Origin: Nymphaea colorata
Lineage: Eukaryota; Streptophyta; Magnoliopsida; Nymphaeales; Nymphaeaceae
Reading direction: 5' to 3'
NCBI RefSeq assembly: GCF_008831285.2
Contig: NC_045146.1
Span: 23,143,703 to 23,207,702, forward strand
Length of the DNA stretch: 64,000 nt
In this document: positions 1 through 14,103 of the stretch, one piece after another
Layout: every line of letters begins with the position of its first letter
Numbering within the stretch: position 1 is the first letter of the stretch
Position numbers and translations under genes: made by a program
The notes under the pieces: generated by a model
The model's input: the letters and a program-made list of their open reading frames with translations, nothing else
Told to the model about the DNA's origin: nothing
The model's database searches: none

Positions 1-3000
1 CTTTGAATCAAATTATATGTTAGATAATATGATGAAGGCGACAAAGTGGGAATCCTACAGGCATATTTGCTAGAAAGATATATTGGCTTAAGTTATCCAA
101 ACAGGAGGCAACTCTGACAAACATAAAGCAGTGATTAGACTTTCGTGGAGGACAAAAGAATGGTAGGTTGAAGGTTTTACGCACCGTAAAAGGTGAATCA
201 TGAAAGGATGATTAAGACTGAAAGGTCGACTGCCAATCTGCGGCTGCTTCGTTGCTTATTCTTTTGGAAAGGAGAAAAGAACAAAAGAGTTTCCATCAGT
301 AAATAAAATCTGTTTCTTCCGCTCATGCTGATCATAAAAAACCATCGTAAAAGCACTTTCTCGATGCAACCTACTGATATCAAAACTACTAGTTTTGAGA
401 GTGACATTTTATGGGCACACCTCTCCAAAGTTGTTCACATGGCCAAGTTCATCCATTAATGCTTACCTTTTTGTTGAATAGAATCGACCATATGGAAATG
501 AGTTACATGGCGTCCGTGCCTGCGATAGCGGCAAGCTTGTTTGAGTCAGAAAAAAATTAATTAAAAATAAAGTATCGAAAGAAACATGTGATTGCCTATT
601 TAATAGGATGAATATATATCTAGATAAATTCGCTTCTGCTTTTATAATGAAGTTGCTACACATCCAAAACTCTTGACATTCCTTCATGCTGTGTTCAAAG
701 AATGATGTTGGCTGTTGCCAGTTGCCCATGAATTTCCAAGTCAAAAAAAAAAAAAAAAACCACCAATTTCACAACGCCATTGTTCTGCTCCAAAAAGAAA
801 CGTAGCTATAAAAGAGAAACTTGTTTTGGAACCATTCTCTACCTGTCTTTTCAAAATCTTTATGATATCTATACATATATTGGATGTGTAATTTCTCTTA
901 ACAAACTTTATATATATATATATTCTAAAAAAGAATATTATTGTCATTTTACTTGATACCGATCATATACCAATCTCGACAACATTGCTTTACAATCTAT
1001 ACAGTTACCACCTAATTGGAAACTTTTTGAATGGTAGCAACCCCTACCTTCTTCCTCCTCCGCGCCCATGGTCGCCATTATTAATTTTGTAAGATACAGT
1101 AGACGATCATGATTGATGAGAAGAATAATCTACTATTGATGGTATCGGCTGTTACTTCCCACCTACTTATTAGTTTTCTTTTCGTAGAAGGTAAATCTTG
1201 CCTGAAACATGCGTTTCTTATGTTGGTGGATCGTTGTTGCTTTATTAAATTTTTTTGGTAACAGTTAAGGAAATTCTTTTAATGGATTTCTTCAAAAAAA
1301 AAAAAAAAAAAAAAAGATTAGAAGAGAGTCCCACTTCCACCTACCCTGTTAATTTTACGAGGATATTTAACTTGACTTGGCCCCAAGCCCCACATAAACA
1401 TAAAGGATGGATCTGTCAATTTTGAGCTAGTCAAGTACTATTATTGATCGATCTAGTTATCTTGTCGAGAACTATTTCATATGTTTAAAGTCTCTTTTTT
1501 AAGTTAGTAGTTTTGTTAGGAACTCGGCTCTCTTAACATTCTCTTTAACACACTAAGAGAATCAAATCAAAGAACAGAAAGAAAAAAAAAAAGACACTAA
1601 AGATTCTACATGATTCGAAAAAAACAATGTTCTCTTACATGTACGACCGCCACAAAAAGCAGTTTTCACTATAATGAAAAGTTACAAAATACAAGCAAAA
1701 ACCGCACTCTCATGAATAAAAATGAGGTTAAGACAAAAGCTCACAAAAAAAGAAAAAAGAAAAAAACATAAATGCCCTTACAAAAATATTTGTGAAAATT
1801 AAAGAAGACTATCAACATATGTCAAGCTCTACACTCCAACATTCTTCGTCATTCTTCAGAATTATAGGGAGATAAGTCGGACTTGGTGGATTGTCGCGTT
1901 CATGTTGCAAACACGAAGTGATATTGATTATGGTCAAATCAAGTCAGGCGCACTCACATGCACACGGGCAACGAAGTGGACCCTGTTTGCGCATGTTCCC
2001 CCAAACAACCAACTCGACACCTCTCTCACACGCTTCTCTTCTCCTTTCCTTTCTTTTCTCTTTTCGTTTCGTTTCATGTCCCGGGACAGACTGTAGATTG
2101 ATATGAAGCAGGTGGACGAGAAAGGGAGGGGAAAAAGCTTCCTCCCTCCCTATCGGGGCCAGGTTCGTGAGACATGGACAGCTGTCAGTGGTGATCGGGA
2201 CACAGTGACACAATAAAGAGAGAGAGTATCACCACCATGGCCTTCACGATCATCATCATCGCATTCACATGCATGGGAAGAGTCGCCACCAACCAAAACG
2301 GCCGGTAACGGTCACCGACAAACGCCGTCAGTACACCGTCGACGTTTTCGGATGAAACATGATCTAAATTTTAATGAAAGTTAAAAAATAAAAGAAAAAG
2401 GGGAGGTAGAAAAGTCGACGCCCGTCGATGCGAGGAGAGAATGGTAAAAAGGGAAAGGGGGGTGGGGGGACCATCTGACGGCGGGGGCATCTCTCCTCCA
2501 CAAACGACAAAGCTCCAGCTGTCCTTACATCTTACCCGGTTGCCTTGCGCGACACGTCATCACCCATGTCCATGTCACGCCTACGTACATCCTCTCACCT
2601 ATGCAGTCTAATTTTCCTTTTTCTTATTTTTTATTTTTAACTATGGATGGATCATGTGGCATGGTAGGGAATGATTTTTGATGGTATCGGCGACCATGCA
2701 GAAAGAAGGCACCTCGGGATGAGAGGAGGGCGACCGAGGCCGGTTTTACCGTGAGGGTGTTGGGTTGTCTTAAGATCAAAATTCTTAACTTGCAATCGCT
2801 AAAACTGATCAAATCAAGTCCACTACTAATAAGAGAAGGGGATGTGGTGTGGGTGCTTGTGCCATGCCCATACTACGCTGTCTGATCATTCTTTTAGAAA
2901 CCTTTTGATTTGGACCCTTTGTGGGGATAATCTTGTAAACTCCGGCATTCTCAGAAAAAGCATAAAAGCGCACCCGACCCACCGGAACATTATTCTCCGA

Positions 3001-3200
3001 ATCTCCAACCGGCTCTTTGGTTTGCTTAACCATGGTTAAATCGGACATAGAGGGAGAGAGAGGGGAGTAATCAGTAATGATGAGGATCAATGCATCCGGT
3101 ATTTCCCTCCAATCACAACTCCTGTCTCTTCCCTGCTGCTGCTGACCTTTCTCTCCTTCCTCTGCGATAAAAGAAATATATATATATATATATGTTTTTT
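1..3200. other. Non-coding region upstream of the KNOX gene
   Basis: I see no supportable gene here. The stretch is AT-rich with long A or T runs (for example near 740 and 1295). A more GC-rich patch at about 2200-2600 contains G-rich and ACGT-core sequence, and a short TA run lies near 3178-3193. The short open frames are not conserved-looking and overlap each other on both strands. The part nearest 3.2-3.8 kb is probably the promoter of the KNOX gene that starts at 3841, but no convincing TATA box with a defined start site could be fixed. Confidence 0.6.
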
Positions 3201-3674
3201 TAAAAGGAAAGACAGACCTCCCTCTATTTCTTTCTGTTGTTTTGTGCTTCAGTCAGCTGTTTCTTTGTTGAACCCAACAAATAACATCAAAATCCCGGCT
3301 TCCAGGCAACAGGTCAGAGAAAAGGGAGCCAGAGATACCACCACGCCATCCCTCCAGATTTAATTCTTCAAATCTTCCTCCGCTTTCTTTTTCTTTTTGT
3401 TTTTTATTGTACATATATATTTCCTTGTACGTACACACAGAGCAGAGGCTGGCGCTCTGTTACTCCTTCTCTGCCAAACCATACAAAAGCAAGCCTCTCT
3501 TTCCCTCTCCCTCTCTTCCCTGATCCCCATCCCCATGAAATGAAAGGAGCACACCATTAACGAGAAAACCGCATCTTTTGTAAGCATTTTCCACTCCCCA
3601 AAAAAACCACACCAAAAGAAATTTTCTATTAAATCCTTCCTTTTGTTGTGGTCCTCACTCATACTTTTTTTCCA

Positions 3675-3680
<6 letters not shown>

Positions 3681-3716
<36 letters not shown>

Positions 3717-3840
3717 ACCCCTCTTTTTCTCATAACTCCCTTGGCGTGGGACTCAATACCATCATCCTTCTGGAGCCATCGTAAAGGCTCTCTCCAGTTC
3801 AGAAGAGGGTGTATCTAGAGAGAGAGAGAGAGGCGTGAAA
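3681..3840 (+). promoter_or_regulatory. CT/GA-rich leader of the KNOX gene
   Basis: A TC dinucleotide run occupies 3681-3715 and a GA run follows at about 3818-3832, immediately before the ATG at 3841. Pyrimidine-rich stretches of this kind are common in plant core promoters and 5' untranslated leaders. The assignment as leader is an inference from position; the transcription start is not visible. Confidence 0.45.
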
Positions 3841-6800
3841 ATGCAACAGGAGCAAGCTCTTGGGATGGCGTTGATGAGTGGAAGGTATGGGGGAGAGGAG
3901 ATGCCGCAGGAGCAGCACCAACAGCAGCTGCTCAAGGCGGAGATTGTAGGGAACCCCCTCTACGAGCAGCTGCTCGAAGCACATGTCGCCTGCCTCAGAG
4001 TCGCCACACCCATCGACCAACTCCCCCTCATCGACTCTCAGCTCTCCAACTCCCACCATCTCTTCCACAACTACGCTTCCATCCGCTCCAACAGTCAATT
4101 CCTCTCCCCACAAGACAAACAAGAGCTTGATCATTTCTTGGTACATGTTTACCTCCAACGCACCCCAAAATGAAATAAACATCATTTCTCTCACTGAAGC
4201 ACTCTCTTTAATTTTTCTTTTGCTTCTTTAGTTCCCGAATTTTTGAGATCCTTCTCTTTTTCGGTGTCATCATATAGGCTCAGTACTTCTTGGTGTTATA
4301 CTCTTTCAAAGAGCAGCTCCAACAACACGTACGAATCCACGCTGTTGCGGCCGTCCAAGCATGTAGAGAGATTGAGCAATCCCTTCAAGCACTCACAGGT
4401 ACAAAAAAGAAAAACGTTTGTTGCTTTGATAGCTCTACAGAGATGAGATCAGCATGGCAGTAAAGCTGTTTTCTCTTCCCTTTACCTTTGGACTTCAGTA
4501 TCTTTTGTTCCCTGTCATATTTTTTGTTCAGATTTTTTTTTTAAAAAAAAATGGAAACAGAACTCCTATAATCTACAACGGAAGAAAGCCAAAAGGATCA
4601 TAGGTGGTATCATAGTCGCGCACGGGCAGAACCTTACAGCAACATCCATTTTTTGCTTCTACTCCAAACCTCCTGCTAGAAGAAAAAGGTGGGTGGGATT
4701 GGGCCCTTCACCATTTTTTTTAAGTACTTAGAATTGTTAGGTATGAGGACTACAGGAAAATTGATTACTCTAACCCCACCAGATTTTCTTGATTTCTTGG
4801 ATGACATTCTCGTGTGTCAGATATGGAAGGGTGCAATCCAAAGACGCCCACCATGATTTCTATTTGTTATTCTTTTGTGATATGGTCGATAATAGCAGTA
4901 CTTTTATTGTGTTTGGTAAATCTGCTCCTGCTTTCTATCTACGCATCGCACTGTATGTGCGAGTAACTACCACCAGAACTCCCTCCTAACTAGAGGAATT
5001 AAATGCTCGAGTTTGATACCTGAGTTGGGTCCATAATTTGGACAAAAGGGGAGAAATAACTAAAAAGAAAGAAGAAGAAGAAGTAGGGTGGTGCACAAGA
5101 GCAGTAGTTTTGGACTCTTGAATCTTGACTTTGTTTTACCTTCAGGATACAGTCGCAAAGAGGTTTATGCATTTTTTTCTTTTCTTATCCTTCTCTTTCC
5201 CATTGAGAAGCTACAGAAAACACAAAAGAGCAAATTGCCCAAGTTACTATAGAGGAGCAGCGGCACAAAAACTTTACTTTGTCATAGTGATGGAGAAACG
5301 TGCTACGGCATTATGGAAGTGTGTCAAAAACCTTTGGCACCTTCGACTATGAGACTCCTCGATTGGTTCGTTGGAAGTGAAACCCTAGCGTGGTACCATT
5401 ATGAGAACGTACTTCTTAATAATTATTGATGTCTACAACGTATGAGGTACATAACACAGTTAGGTATACAGATACATAGATACATGCATATCTGTAACAG
5501 AAGAGAGAGAGAGAGAGAGAGAGAGAGCACATGGGATATCAGTCGTAGAAGCGGTAGCCATGGATGCTCTATTTTGTGCATTATACAAGCTTGCTAGAGA
5601 GACGGAAGAGGATCAATACCAAACCCGTGTTTTGGTATGTTCTGCATATTCATGTGCGTTCGTACAGTCTGAAACAACAAAGTAGAAAGCCAGAAAAGGG
5701 GTTTCATACCTTTGGGTAAAGCATTAAACTCCAAGTAAAGATTTGTTTTTACCCCACTACTTTAGTCCTGCTGCATGTCCCCTTTCTGTGAGAAGACAAA
5801 GATTGGAAAACACATTTGGAACTTACTGTTTCCCTATGTATGAAAAATATATTGGATTCTTATGTTTGATCGAATTACGAGATATATATACCAACTTCAT
5901 GCAAGTGAAGACCATCGACCGCACAAGGCCTACAAGAAAGGGGGGGAAAATTCTCAAGTGTAATGGATAAGGTACTGAAGTAGTTAGCCAGTGAAGAAGA
6001 AACCCAGCGGAGTAACATGAGGATCATTAGCAATTCAATAAATCTTGCAAGCTAAGGATTCAGATTTTGTTGGCAGAATACCTCTAGATCTCTAAGGAGC
6101 TAGGGAACCTATACTGCTTGTTCTTAACGTTTTAGTTGTTTAGTTTCTGTCAATATCTGCAAGATGTCAGTTTCCTTTGCCAAGGAGAAAAAGCTTCAGA
6201 TACTTTTTAACGTACGTTGAGGGATACATATTCATTTCCTTCTGATAGCTAACATCGTCGTTTAGCTTCGAGTACTTTTTGACCTCTTTTGATGACCATA
6301 AAATATTCTTTGGACACTATCCTGTGATATGCTAGAGTTGCGATCAACTAGACAGTGGACGGCTATGTTACCTAGGCAATAATTCATGTGTTAAATGAGG
6401 GAAAAGATCGGCTGATATATAAATATATAAATATATATATATATATAGATAGATAGATAGATATAAGAAAAGAGAGAGAGAGAGAGAGGGCATGCCCAAA
6501 AAAATTGAAAAAAATAACCAAAATAAAAGTATGTGCAATTTGTGAAAATAACCCTTGAATGAAAACTAGTAAAGTGAAAGAGGTTAATTGGCGCTGAAGG
6601 TTGTTACTGTTCACTTTATAGTCAATACTCGAGAACGAACGTTTCGTTATTGTGGGGATTGTGCACACTACGTCTGGTTTTCACGCACTTGACACACCTT
6701 GTCATGATTTTGGCATTCCAATTTGAACTTTTTTGTTTGGAAACAAACATATGCAAGGAATACCAGCAAGTAACATTGTCAAGCCAACAGAAGCCCTGCC

Positions 6801-9800
6801 ATCTATCTGCCTAGAAGGTCTCACAGTTGAAGGTCAAGAATCAAAGAACTTATAAAGGTCCTATCTCTACGTTGTCATGTCAAGAAAGGTGCCAATATCG
6901 AGCAGAACCAGTAAGAACATACGAGTTCAGAAGCAATCATTTAGCTAGACAGTGGTAGGTGCGTGACATTTTGATTAACTCTATAAAGGAACATGTACTA
7001 AATGCAAAGAAACATAATCATGAAAATCAGTAGCTTTCTGTAGCATCCATATGTACTCGGCTATGCAGTAACAGTGGAGTGAGATAGGTGGAATATATGC
7101 CATGCCACTCAGAAGACAAGGTACATATAAAATACTTCTGTAGATAGTCTTTTTAGGACAGCTTGCCTCCATAATAGTTACGAATAAAAATGCTTGTGTG
7201 GATCTAGAATCTTACCGCATGGAATATGGCACTGATCTAAGAGGGAGTGAGAATTTGCCCGGGAATTCAGTTCCTGCTTTTTGAAGTACTGCTTTTGTTA
7301 CATATAAGAATGAAAAGGAATTTGAGCACCTAGAATATGCACATGTGAAGTATGATCTCTGGACTTACTGCTGTCTTCCTATAATCGGACCCTAAATCAT
7401 ACTTCCGTAATAGAACATATGGTTTTTTTTTTTAAAAAATTGCGGCTTTCCAATTCTTGATATAGTTGGGATCTCCTTGCTATAGGTTCGATTCCAATTA
7501 TATTAGTAACCCTAGTTAGTTAGACTAATGAACCATCAGTGTGGTCTGAGACTCTGACATGACTCGAACTGATTTGTAAGTTTATCTTTCCAAATGGGTG
7601 AGAGTTCACTGTATGAAGGAATCCATCTCTCAATTCCTTGCCTTGTGTAGTAGTGAAATCCCATTCTCCCCATCAAAACGGATAACCGGGAATTGATATC
7701 AAGAAAGCCTCATGACTTCAAATAACCCCATCCCACCAGTACTTGGTCGACCTTCTATCCGCAGATTTGTCCAGATCTTGAACTTGTTGGTTTCATTCTC
7801 ACAGGCAAGTGGCCAATTATATTTGTGAAAAGAATATACTCATAGCGAACACTGTAGATGAAAATACCACTGATCCTAGGGTTTGGAAGTTGACTCCAAG
7901 AGTTGAAGAAGAAACTCAACGATGCCAACATTAATAACCTCTGAATATTTACATAGTTGTTTTTATGATTCTAGATGTTGGTTGCTAACTTGTTGCTTAA
8001 ACATGACATCTTATAGGAACTCCACTTCCCATCTACTGCACTTTGCATAGTTAATGTTTTAGTGTGTGAAAGTTTTAATGTTGCCATGGTTGTGATGGTA
8101 CCATTTCTTTGCACATGCTAGAGCTCTCCCGACGTGTCAGCTAGTGAAGGTTTTTAGATTCTCTAGGGAAATGTATTCACTTTTTATTGATTCATGTGAA
8201 CGTGTGAGTTGTCACATCTCGAGATTAGATCTTGGACGAGGGTTCCATAACCTAAACTTAGTGGATTGTGACTGCTATGACGAAAAATGCATGGGTTTGT
8301 GTACCCTTGAACATTGACTATGCATATTCTAGTATTATGATTGATAGAACTCGACTCATGTTTCAAAAGTCCTTACAACGATCATTAATGATCAAGGAGA
8401 ATTGATGACGGGTGTAATTGCTCTTCAGATGTCAATTTTTCGGTAGGGAATGCCTCTGAAGTTTCCCTTTTGCTACTGTCACTTTAATGGGTCACAGTGA
8501 AACATGATCGAGAAATGAAGTGACTTGGAAAGTGGAAGTGGAAAAGGATGTGTAGTCTGGATTATGTAGGAAATGAAAGGGAAGCGATATGGAAGACGTT
8601 GTAGTTCTTTTACCTTTTAGTTCTTTATTTCGTAAATTCAAATATAGACAAATTTCGATAATTTTGTAAATTACATTAGTATCAAGAAGAAAATAATTTT
8701 AAAGAAAAATTATAAGCATAAAGGATATAAAGTTCGCCATAAATTATATTTATAAATTATAAACGAAAAGATTAATCAAGCCCAAGAAAGAGTTAAAGAG
8801 TCGAATATGAAGCGTGTTTTCCATGCTCAGGAAGCGGCTGTTGTCATATCTTCATGAGCGATTTCCTTCCATTTGGGAAACTCATTACCTGAGGAAATGG
8901 ATTTTTCCTGACACGGCTGGGGCAACGCTTCCGAAGCTGCAGGTTTCAGGCGAGGCATGCATCCGCACCACTAACAGCGTTTCTGATAACTACGTTAATA
9001 TGGGACTTCCGTGATTGGACGAGTCGCAGTCGAAGTTGAACAACTCTTTCTTGGTACAAATTGTGATCTGCTAGAGCCACTGCAATTCCTCAGCTATGGA
9101 GTCGTGTGGCGGGTTAATATCGTGAGATTCTATGGAGGCCTTAACTATATCTTTGGAGCCCAAAGAAGACTCTTGGACGATTACTTTCTAATTTGTTTGA
9201 GGAAGCTGCTAGCTGACATATAGTCTATGAGCTTGACACCGATAACAGTAGCTCCAAAAGTGGTGACAAGAAGTAGGCTGATATTTTGCCAAAAGAGACC
9301 TTCACGTGGTGGGGGGACGGGTTTTAGTTGAATCTGATCCTACAAAGAGTTAAGTGAATGAAGGCACGCTGGTCTTGGAACGCAGGACTGGATTTTGCAT
9401 GGAGGTGACTTTGCTTACGTGCACTCCCCTAGGGAGTCTTCTTCTTTTTACTTTTCCCCTGGGGAAGAAATGCGAGTATACATACAAAGACTATCCATGT
9501 ACCATGTTTTATAGTGATATCGATGGAGCTCAAACGGATAAAACCTTCTTTGGTTGAAGAGCATCTAACTTGTTCCTCACCTGGTGAAAGTTCTCTATCT
9601 TCGTCAGAGAGAGAGAGAGAGAGAGTGGTGCAATAAATATGGCTCATACTTTCCATTGAATGGCACATGGTGGATCATAATGCTGAAACGAGGAATTTGG
9701 TGCGTGGTCCATCTGTGCCGTTTTCCCCAACCTCGCTTATGTCCGACGTTCCTAACTCAGAGCACTTGAATGCAGCCCAGGAAATATATTGGACTGGTGT

Positions 9801-12800
9801 CTGCCTGAGTGGTCCTCAGCTGCACAGCTTTTCTATGCATCTATGAAGGCAAGATATTGGTAAAAAAATTAACCAGCCTCGTGGTACACTGCGTGCAGTT
9901 TCCAAGCAGCACCATCTTATCTCACCTTTAAATTGCAATCTAATGCTTAGATAGATAGATAGATAGATGGATAGATATAGGGAGAGAAAGATAAGAGATT
10001 CTGCTGACAATAAGACAACCAGAATTTGTCTTGTGACATAAAAACAGCCTGTTTGGTCCCCCAGGATACCAGAAACTCTCTCTCTCTCTCTCTGATTCTC
10101 TCTCTCTTACTCTCATACGCACACTCTCTCTTTCTGTGTATGTGAAATTATGGCAGAGCTGGAAAAATTGACTGCCATGGGACCATCGAGGAAGCAGATG
10201 GGGGAGACTGGTTGAGGTTGCAGGTTCTGAATTTAGTGCCCAAGGACCTTCATTTGGTGTGGCTGTGAATTCAACCCACTGTATTAGAAGGGAAGGGCAT
10301 GCATACCCATCATTACTACGAATGTGGCTTCTGCTGCTATTAAGCACCACGACTAAGAGCATTTAGCAGCTGCTACTGTACAAACCCTGGTCACCAACAT
10401 GGAGGATTTCTTTCGAAGGTAGACCATGTTTAAGGAGCATCTAGTGGAAGCCAGTTGGAATAAAATGAAGCTTAGATCAAACCCATTTTAGTTGATAATA
10501 TTGGAACCTGTGCCATAATAAAGGCAGTTTCTACATGTTAAAGTCAATGTTGAGGACTAAAAATTGTCACTTTATGTTTAATTAGCTACACGATCGAAAT
10601 GATGTTAAAAAAACAAAAAACAATGGGAATGTATGTTCACTCAAATTCGTGATTCTGGCTGGCAAAATTCCTGTCTAATTGCTTCCGATAAAAGAAGTGG
10701 TGGAACTACATTTTGAAGGATAACGTTGCTATTTTTTATTCTTAAACATATGAATTATGCAGTAGCTCTAGATAGTGATGAAAATTTTTCGTTGGACACT
10801 TGCTTAATTTCATGGTATTGTCTAATTTCCATCTATTTCCAAGCATTTGGAAATTTTAAGAAACTCAGGACATGGAAAATTTTCAAATACTACCAAGAAT
10901 TATGGGGCACGTGTATGCAGCGATCCGCTGTGATTGAGCAGTCCTTGCTTTCTGACAGGACCATTAAAAAATATGTACAAATTGACTTTAAGATACAAAA
11001 AACTAGTGCTGCGTAAATTGGTGTAAGAATCCAATGGGCGAAGCTGCTGAATAATTTAAGAATCAGCCCATTGGATTCAGCTAAATTCTTTGCGAGTAGG
11101 CAACAAATATTGAAATTTGTTTTAAAAAAACTAAATGCATATATCAATTAAAATGGAAAATCTTAAAATGTTGCAAAATAGTTAAATAATATTCGGCACA
11201 CTTCAATTGGCCTGACTTGATTCCAATCAGCCAATTCAGGCCACCGATTCTGACAAAACTGCAACAAACTATATAAATAGAAAGAACTATAATTAGTTCA
11301 AAATTTGTTCACTGCTACCCCTTATTGGTGATTAAGACAAACTGTAATTGAGACAAACGTCCATAGAGCCAACTGCACAGTCTCTTATCTATTCCACAAA
11401 TAATCCTTCTATCAGCAGTATAACCGTTGCATTTTTCTTGTTTATCACACACGTCCTCAACCTTTGCTTGAGAACTATATGAAATAAAAAAGAAAACCTA
11501 TGACATTGCTGAGGTACTTACGAAAGAATAACGTTACCTGAAGCCCGAAAACAAGCCACCTAATCTCTCAATTTATACCTATATTTTCTCTAAATCTTTA
11601 GAAAACAAGTCAGGTTATCTTATAAATGTTGGATGATACAGACAAGTGTTTTAAATAAACAAGATAATTTACATCTCACCACCAACACCCCCCCCCCCAC
11701 CCCCAAACCCTCTTGAGCACCTTTCATATATTATGCTCTTGGTGTATGAATACTTAATTTTTTCTCTAGTACTTCGCTTACTCACAAGTGATAAGCTAGA
11801 TCAGCACGTATTTGTTTTTTAATGTTTAGATTGTGGTAAAATCTACTTCTCTTCTTGGTGTTTCATGTTCACCGTGACAGTAAAACATTGAGAAATATGT
11901 TCCGGGGTGCACAAATTTAATGGCGTACTGTGAGGGGATATAAAAAATGCATCTCTACCAAAAACAGCTGCCTGCCTGCCTGCCTCCTCTTACCTGTTAC
12001 TGGCTTCTGTGTCTTGCAAAGATCTTAATGTCGATAAGAATATGTGTTTACTGAACTTCCACTTAAAGCCATTGCACCATTTCCTGCAGGAGTTACACTC
12101 GGGGAAGGGACTGGAGCAACAATGTCAGATGATGAAGACGACATGCAGCTAGACTATGCTCTCGATGCTGGTGCAGATGGACAAGACCTGATGGGATTTG
12201 GTCCACTTCTTCCAACAGAATCCGAAAGGACCTTGATGGAGAGAGTTAGACAAGAGTTGAAAGTAGAACTGAAAGAGGTAATGCTCGTTACTTGTTAGTA
12301 TTTTTGTGGCCTTTTAGACACATTAGCTATATCTTTCTTTGTTGCATTCTATTGCTAGCTGTTCACAAGCATAAACTTTCGGTTTCTTCAGGGCTTTAAA
12401 TCAAGAATTGAAGATATTAGAGAAGAGATAATGAGGAAGAGAAGAGCAGGAAAATTGCCTGGCGATACAACATCAGTGCTGAAGCAGTGGTGGCAGCAGC
12501 ACTCCAAATGGCCTTATCCAACCGTGAGTTGACGCCTTTTAAGTCCATAACAATCATGCTGATTACTAGAGTGTGTGTATGTGTGTGTGTGTGTGTGTAT
12601 ATGCATATATATATATAGTATTTTTTTACTGTTTTCTACAAGATTATGACACTTTTTCATGGCATGTTTTTATGTCAAAAATACATGTCTTTGGTTAAAT
12701 TATGCATGAAGAGGTTACTGATTGCAGGAGGATGACAAGGCGAAGCTAGTAGAAGAAACTGGGCTGCAGTTGAAGCAGATTAACAACTGGTTTATCAACC

Positions 12801-12868
12801 AGAGGAAGCGTAACTGGCACAGCAACTCGCAATCTATGTCATCGTTGAAATCCAAGCGTAAGAGGTAG
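3841..12868 (+). CDS. KNAT7: Class II KNOX homeodomain transcription factor, KNAT7-type
   Basis: Nuclear TALE homeodomain factor. Arabidopsis KNAT7 regulates secondary wall formation and works as a heterodimer with BELL1-like and other partners. Five exons: 3841-4140, 4278-4398, 12090-12277, 12392-12523, 12728-12868, giving 293 aa (Arabidopsis KNAT7 is about 290 aa). KNOX1 lies at about residues 30-72 ([20 protein letters not shown]) and KNOX2 at about 92-140 ([15 protein letters not shown]). The conserved [16 protein letters not shown] stretch follows, then ELK ([19 protein letters not shown]) at about 190-210. The homeodomain has the PYP three-residue loop extension at 244-246 and [11 protein letters not shown] at 268-278; the protein ends in a basic KSKRKR. 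All junctions are GT-AG and keep frame. The start is the ATG at 3841; its N-terminus MQQEQALGM resembles the family start. Intron 2 is 7.7 kb and separates KNOX2 from the rest. Confidence 0.95.
4399..12089 (+). other. 7.7 kb intron 2 of the KNAT7-type gene
   Basis: Starts GTACAA at 4399 and ends CCTGCAG at 12089; the flanking exons join in phase 1 to restore LTG/GVTLGEG. The intron is AT-rich and holds microsatellites: GA at about 5502-5527, TA/GATA at about 6410-6490, GATA at about 9949-9976, and CT at about 10077-10093 and again near 10098-10135. It also has a perfect 13 bp inverted repeat at 11027-11078 and a SINE-like B-box at about 7484. A block at about 8810-9230 is less AT-rich and could be a decayed insertion, but I could not assign it to a family. 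No gene inside the intron is supported. Confidence 0.85.
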
Positions 12869-13500
12869 GTTGGGGCTGTCCAACTTGATCTCTTAGGCAG
12901 TCTGTTAATGGCAGGAGAAAATTAGATAAAAGAAAGCATTGGGTCTTGCACATATCCAAGTCACAGAATGTTACTACTGATTCTGCGAGGACTGGTGTAT
13001 GATAGCTTGCTCCTTGTCATACAAGACATTAACATTCTGAACAGCTGAGGAGGTAACTAACCTCCAATTATGTGAACCAAAGATATGTGTAGCTTCAACT
13101 ATATGGCAGCAAGCGGATTGTGCAACTTGAAAGGATCAACCACTGTGGCATGTAATTGATGTCGTGAACCTGTCAGATCTAGCGCATATTTTAATATAAC
13201 AAAGATGTATCATATTTGAGAAAGATCCTCCCTTTCTCCATGGTGCAATATATATAACACCTTGAGTTTCAACTTGGGAACTTCTTATTTCTTTGCTGCC
13301 TGTTGCCAAGCACGCCATATTAGTGATGGTACACAAGCTCAAAGATGTTGTGCTACTTGCCATAACTTAGATGTGTATCTTGTTTTACTTTCAACTGGTT
13401 CTTTGTCTCTCTTCTATTGTTTTTTTCCTTTTCTACCTGTTTAGGTAGCTTCTGCGTCTGCAGTTCTTTTACTTGTTCTGCGTAAAATTTGTAGTCCGGT
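12869..13500 (+). other. Probable 3' untranslated region and downstream flank of the KNOX gene
   Basis: Sequence directly after the TAG stop at 12866-12868. It contains no open frame of note. The polyadenylation site cannot be placed with certainty. Confidence 0.4.
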
Positions 13501-14071
13501 AAGCAACAATCTGCTAGAGAGAGAAGTTAATGGGTCTTCCCAAATTCAAATGAACAAGATTGAGCAATTTTATCACTTCTTTCTTGATTTGGATGGTGGG
13601 TGTAGAGGAATTAGTAGGAAGATCCTTGTCTGTCAATGGGGAAAGTGTTCATTGACTCTCGTAAAAGAAAGAAGAAAACAGCACATCTTTGCTTGGCTTA
13701 GTTGTGCTTTCATCCAAAGCAAGGACCCACCGGTGAGCGGAGGGTGTTGATCCATGTCGGGCCCAGAAAAGGGGACTCGGAACATGAGTCTGAATTGTGG
13801 TGTTATAACTAAAATTTGGGGCCTTAAAATGATCATTTTCCCAAAATAGTGAGAGAGAAAGGCAAGATCTTCAGCATTTAAATTTGTCAAAGCTGAGACT
13901 GAAAAGTTTCCACTACCCGAAATAAAAATAAGCCACGCGAAGATTGCTTGATGCAACTCAGTGCCGGCAGATATAAGCACGACTATTCTATGAATTCCCT
14001 TCTTCATATATAAATTAATTTACCTTCCTTATTAGCTAACAGACATACTTTATAAGCAGCAGGCAGCAACG

Positions 14072-14103
<32 letters not shown>

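Noticed and set aside
8814-9223. Two adjacent frames in the KNOX intron, one with the words NIVRFYGG reminiscent of kinases
   Set aside because: Neither frame continues into a kinase domain; the match is too short and in-frame stops separate the parts.
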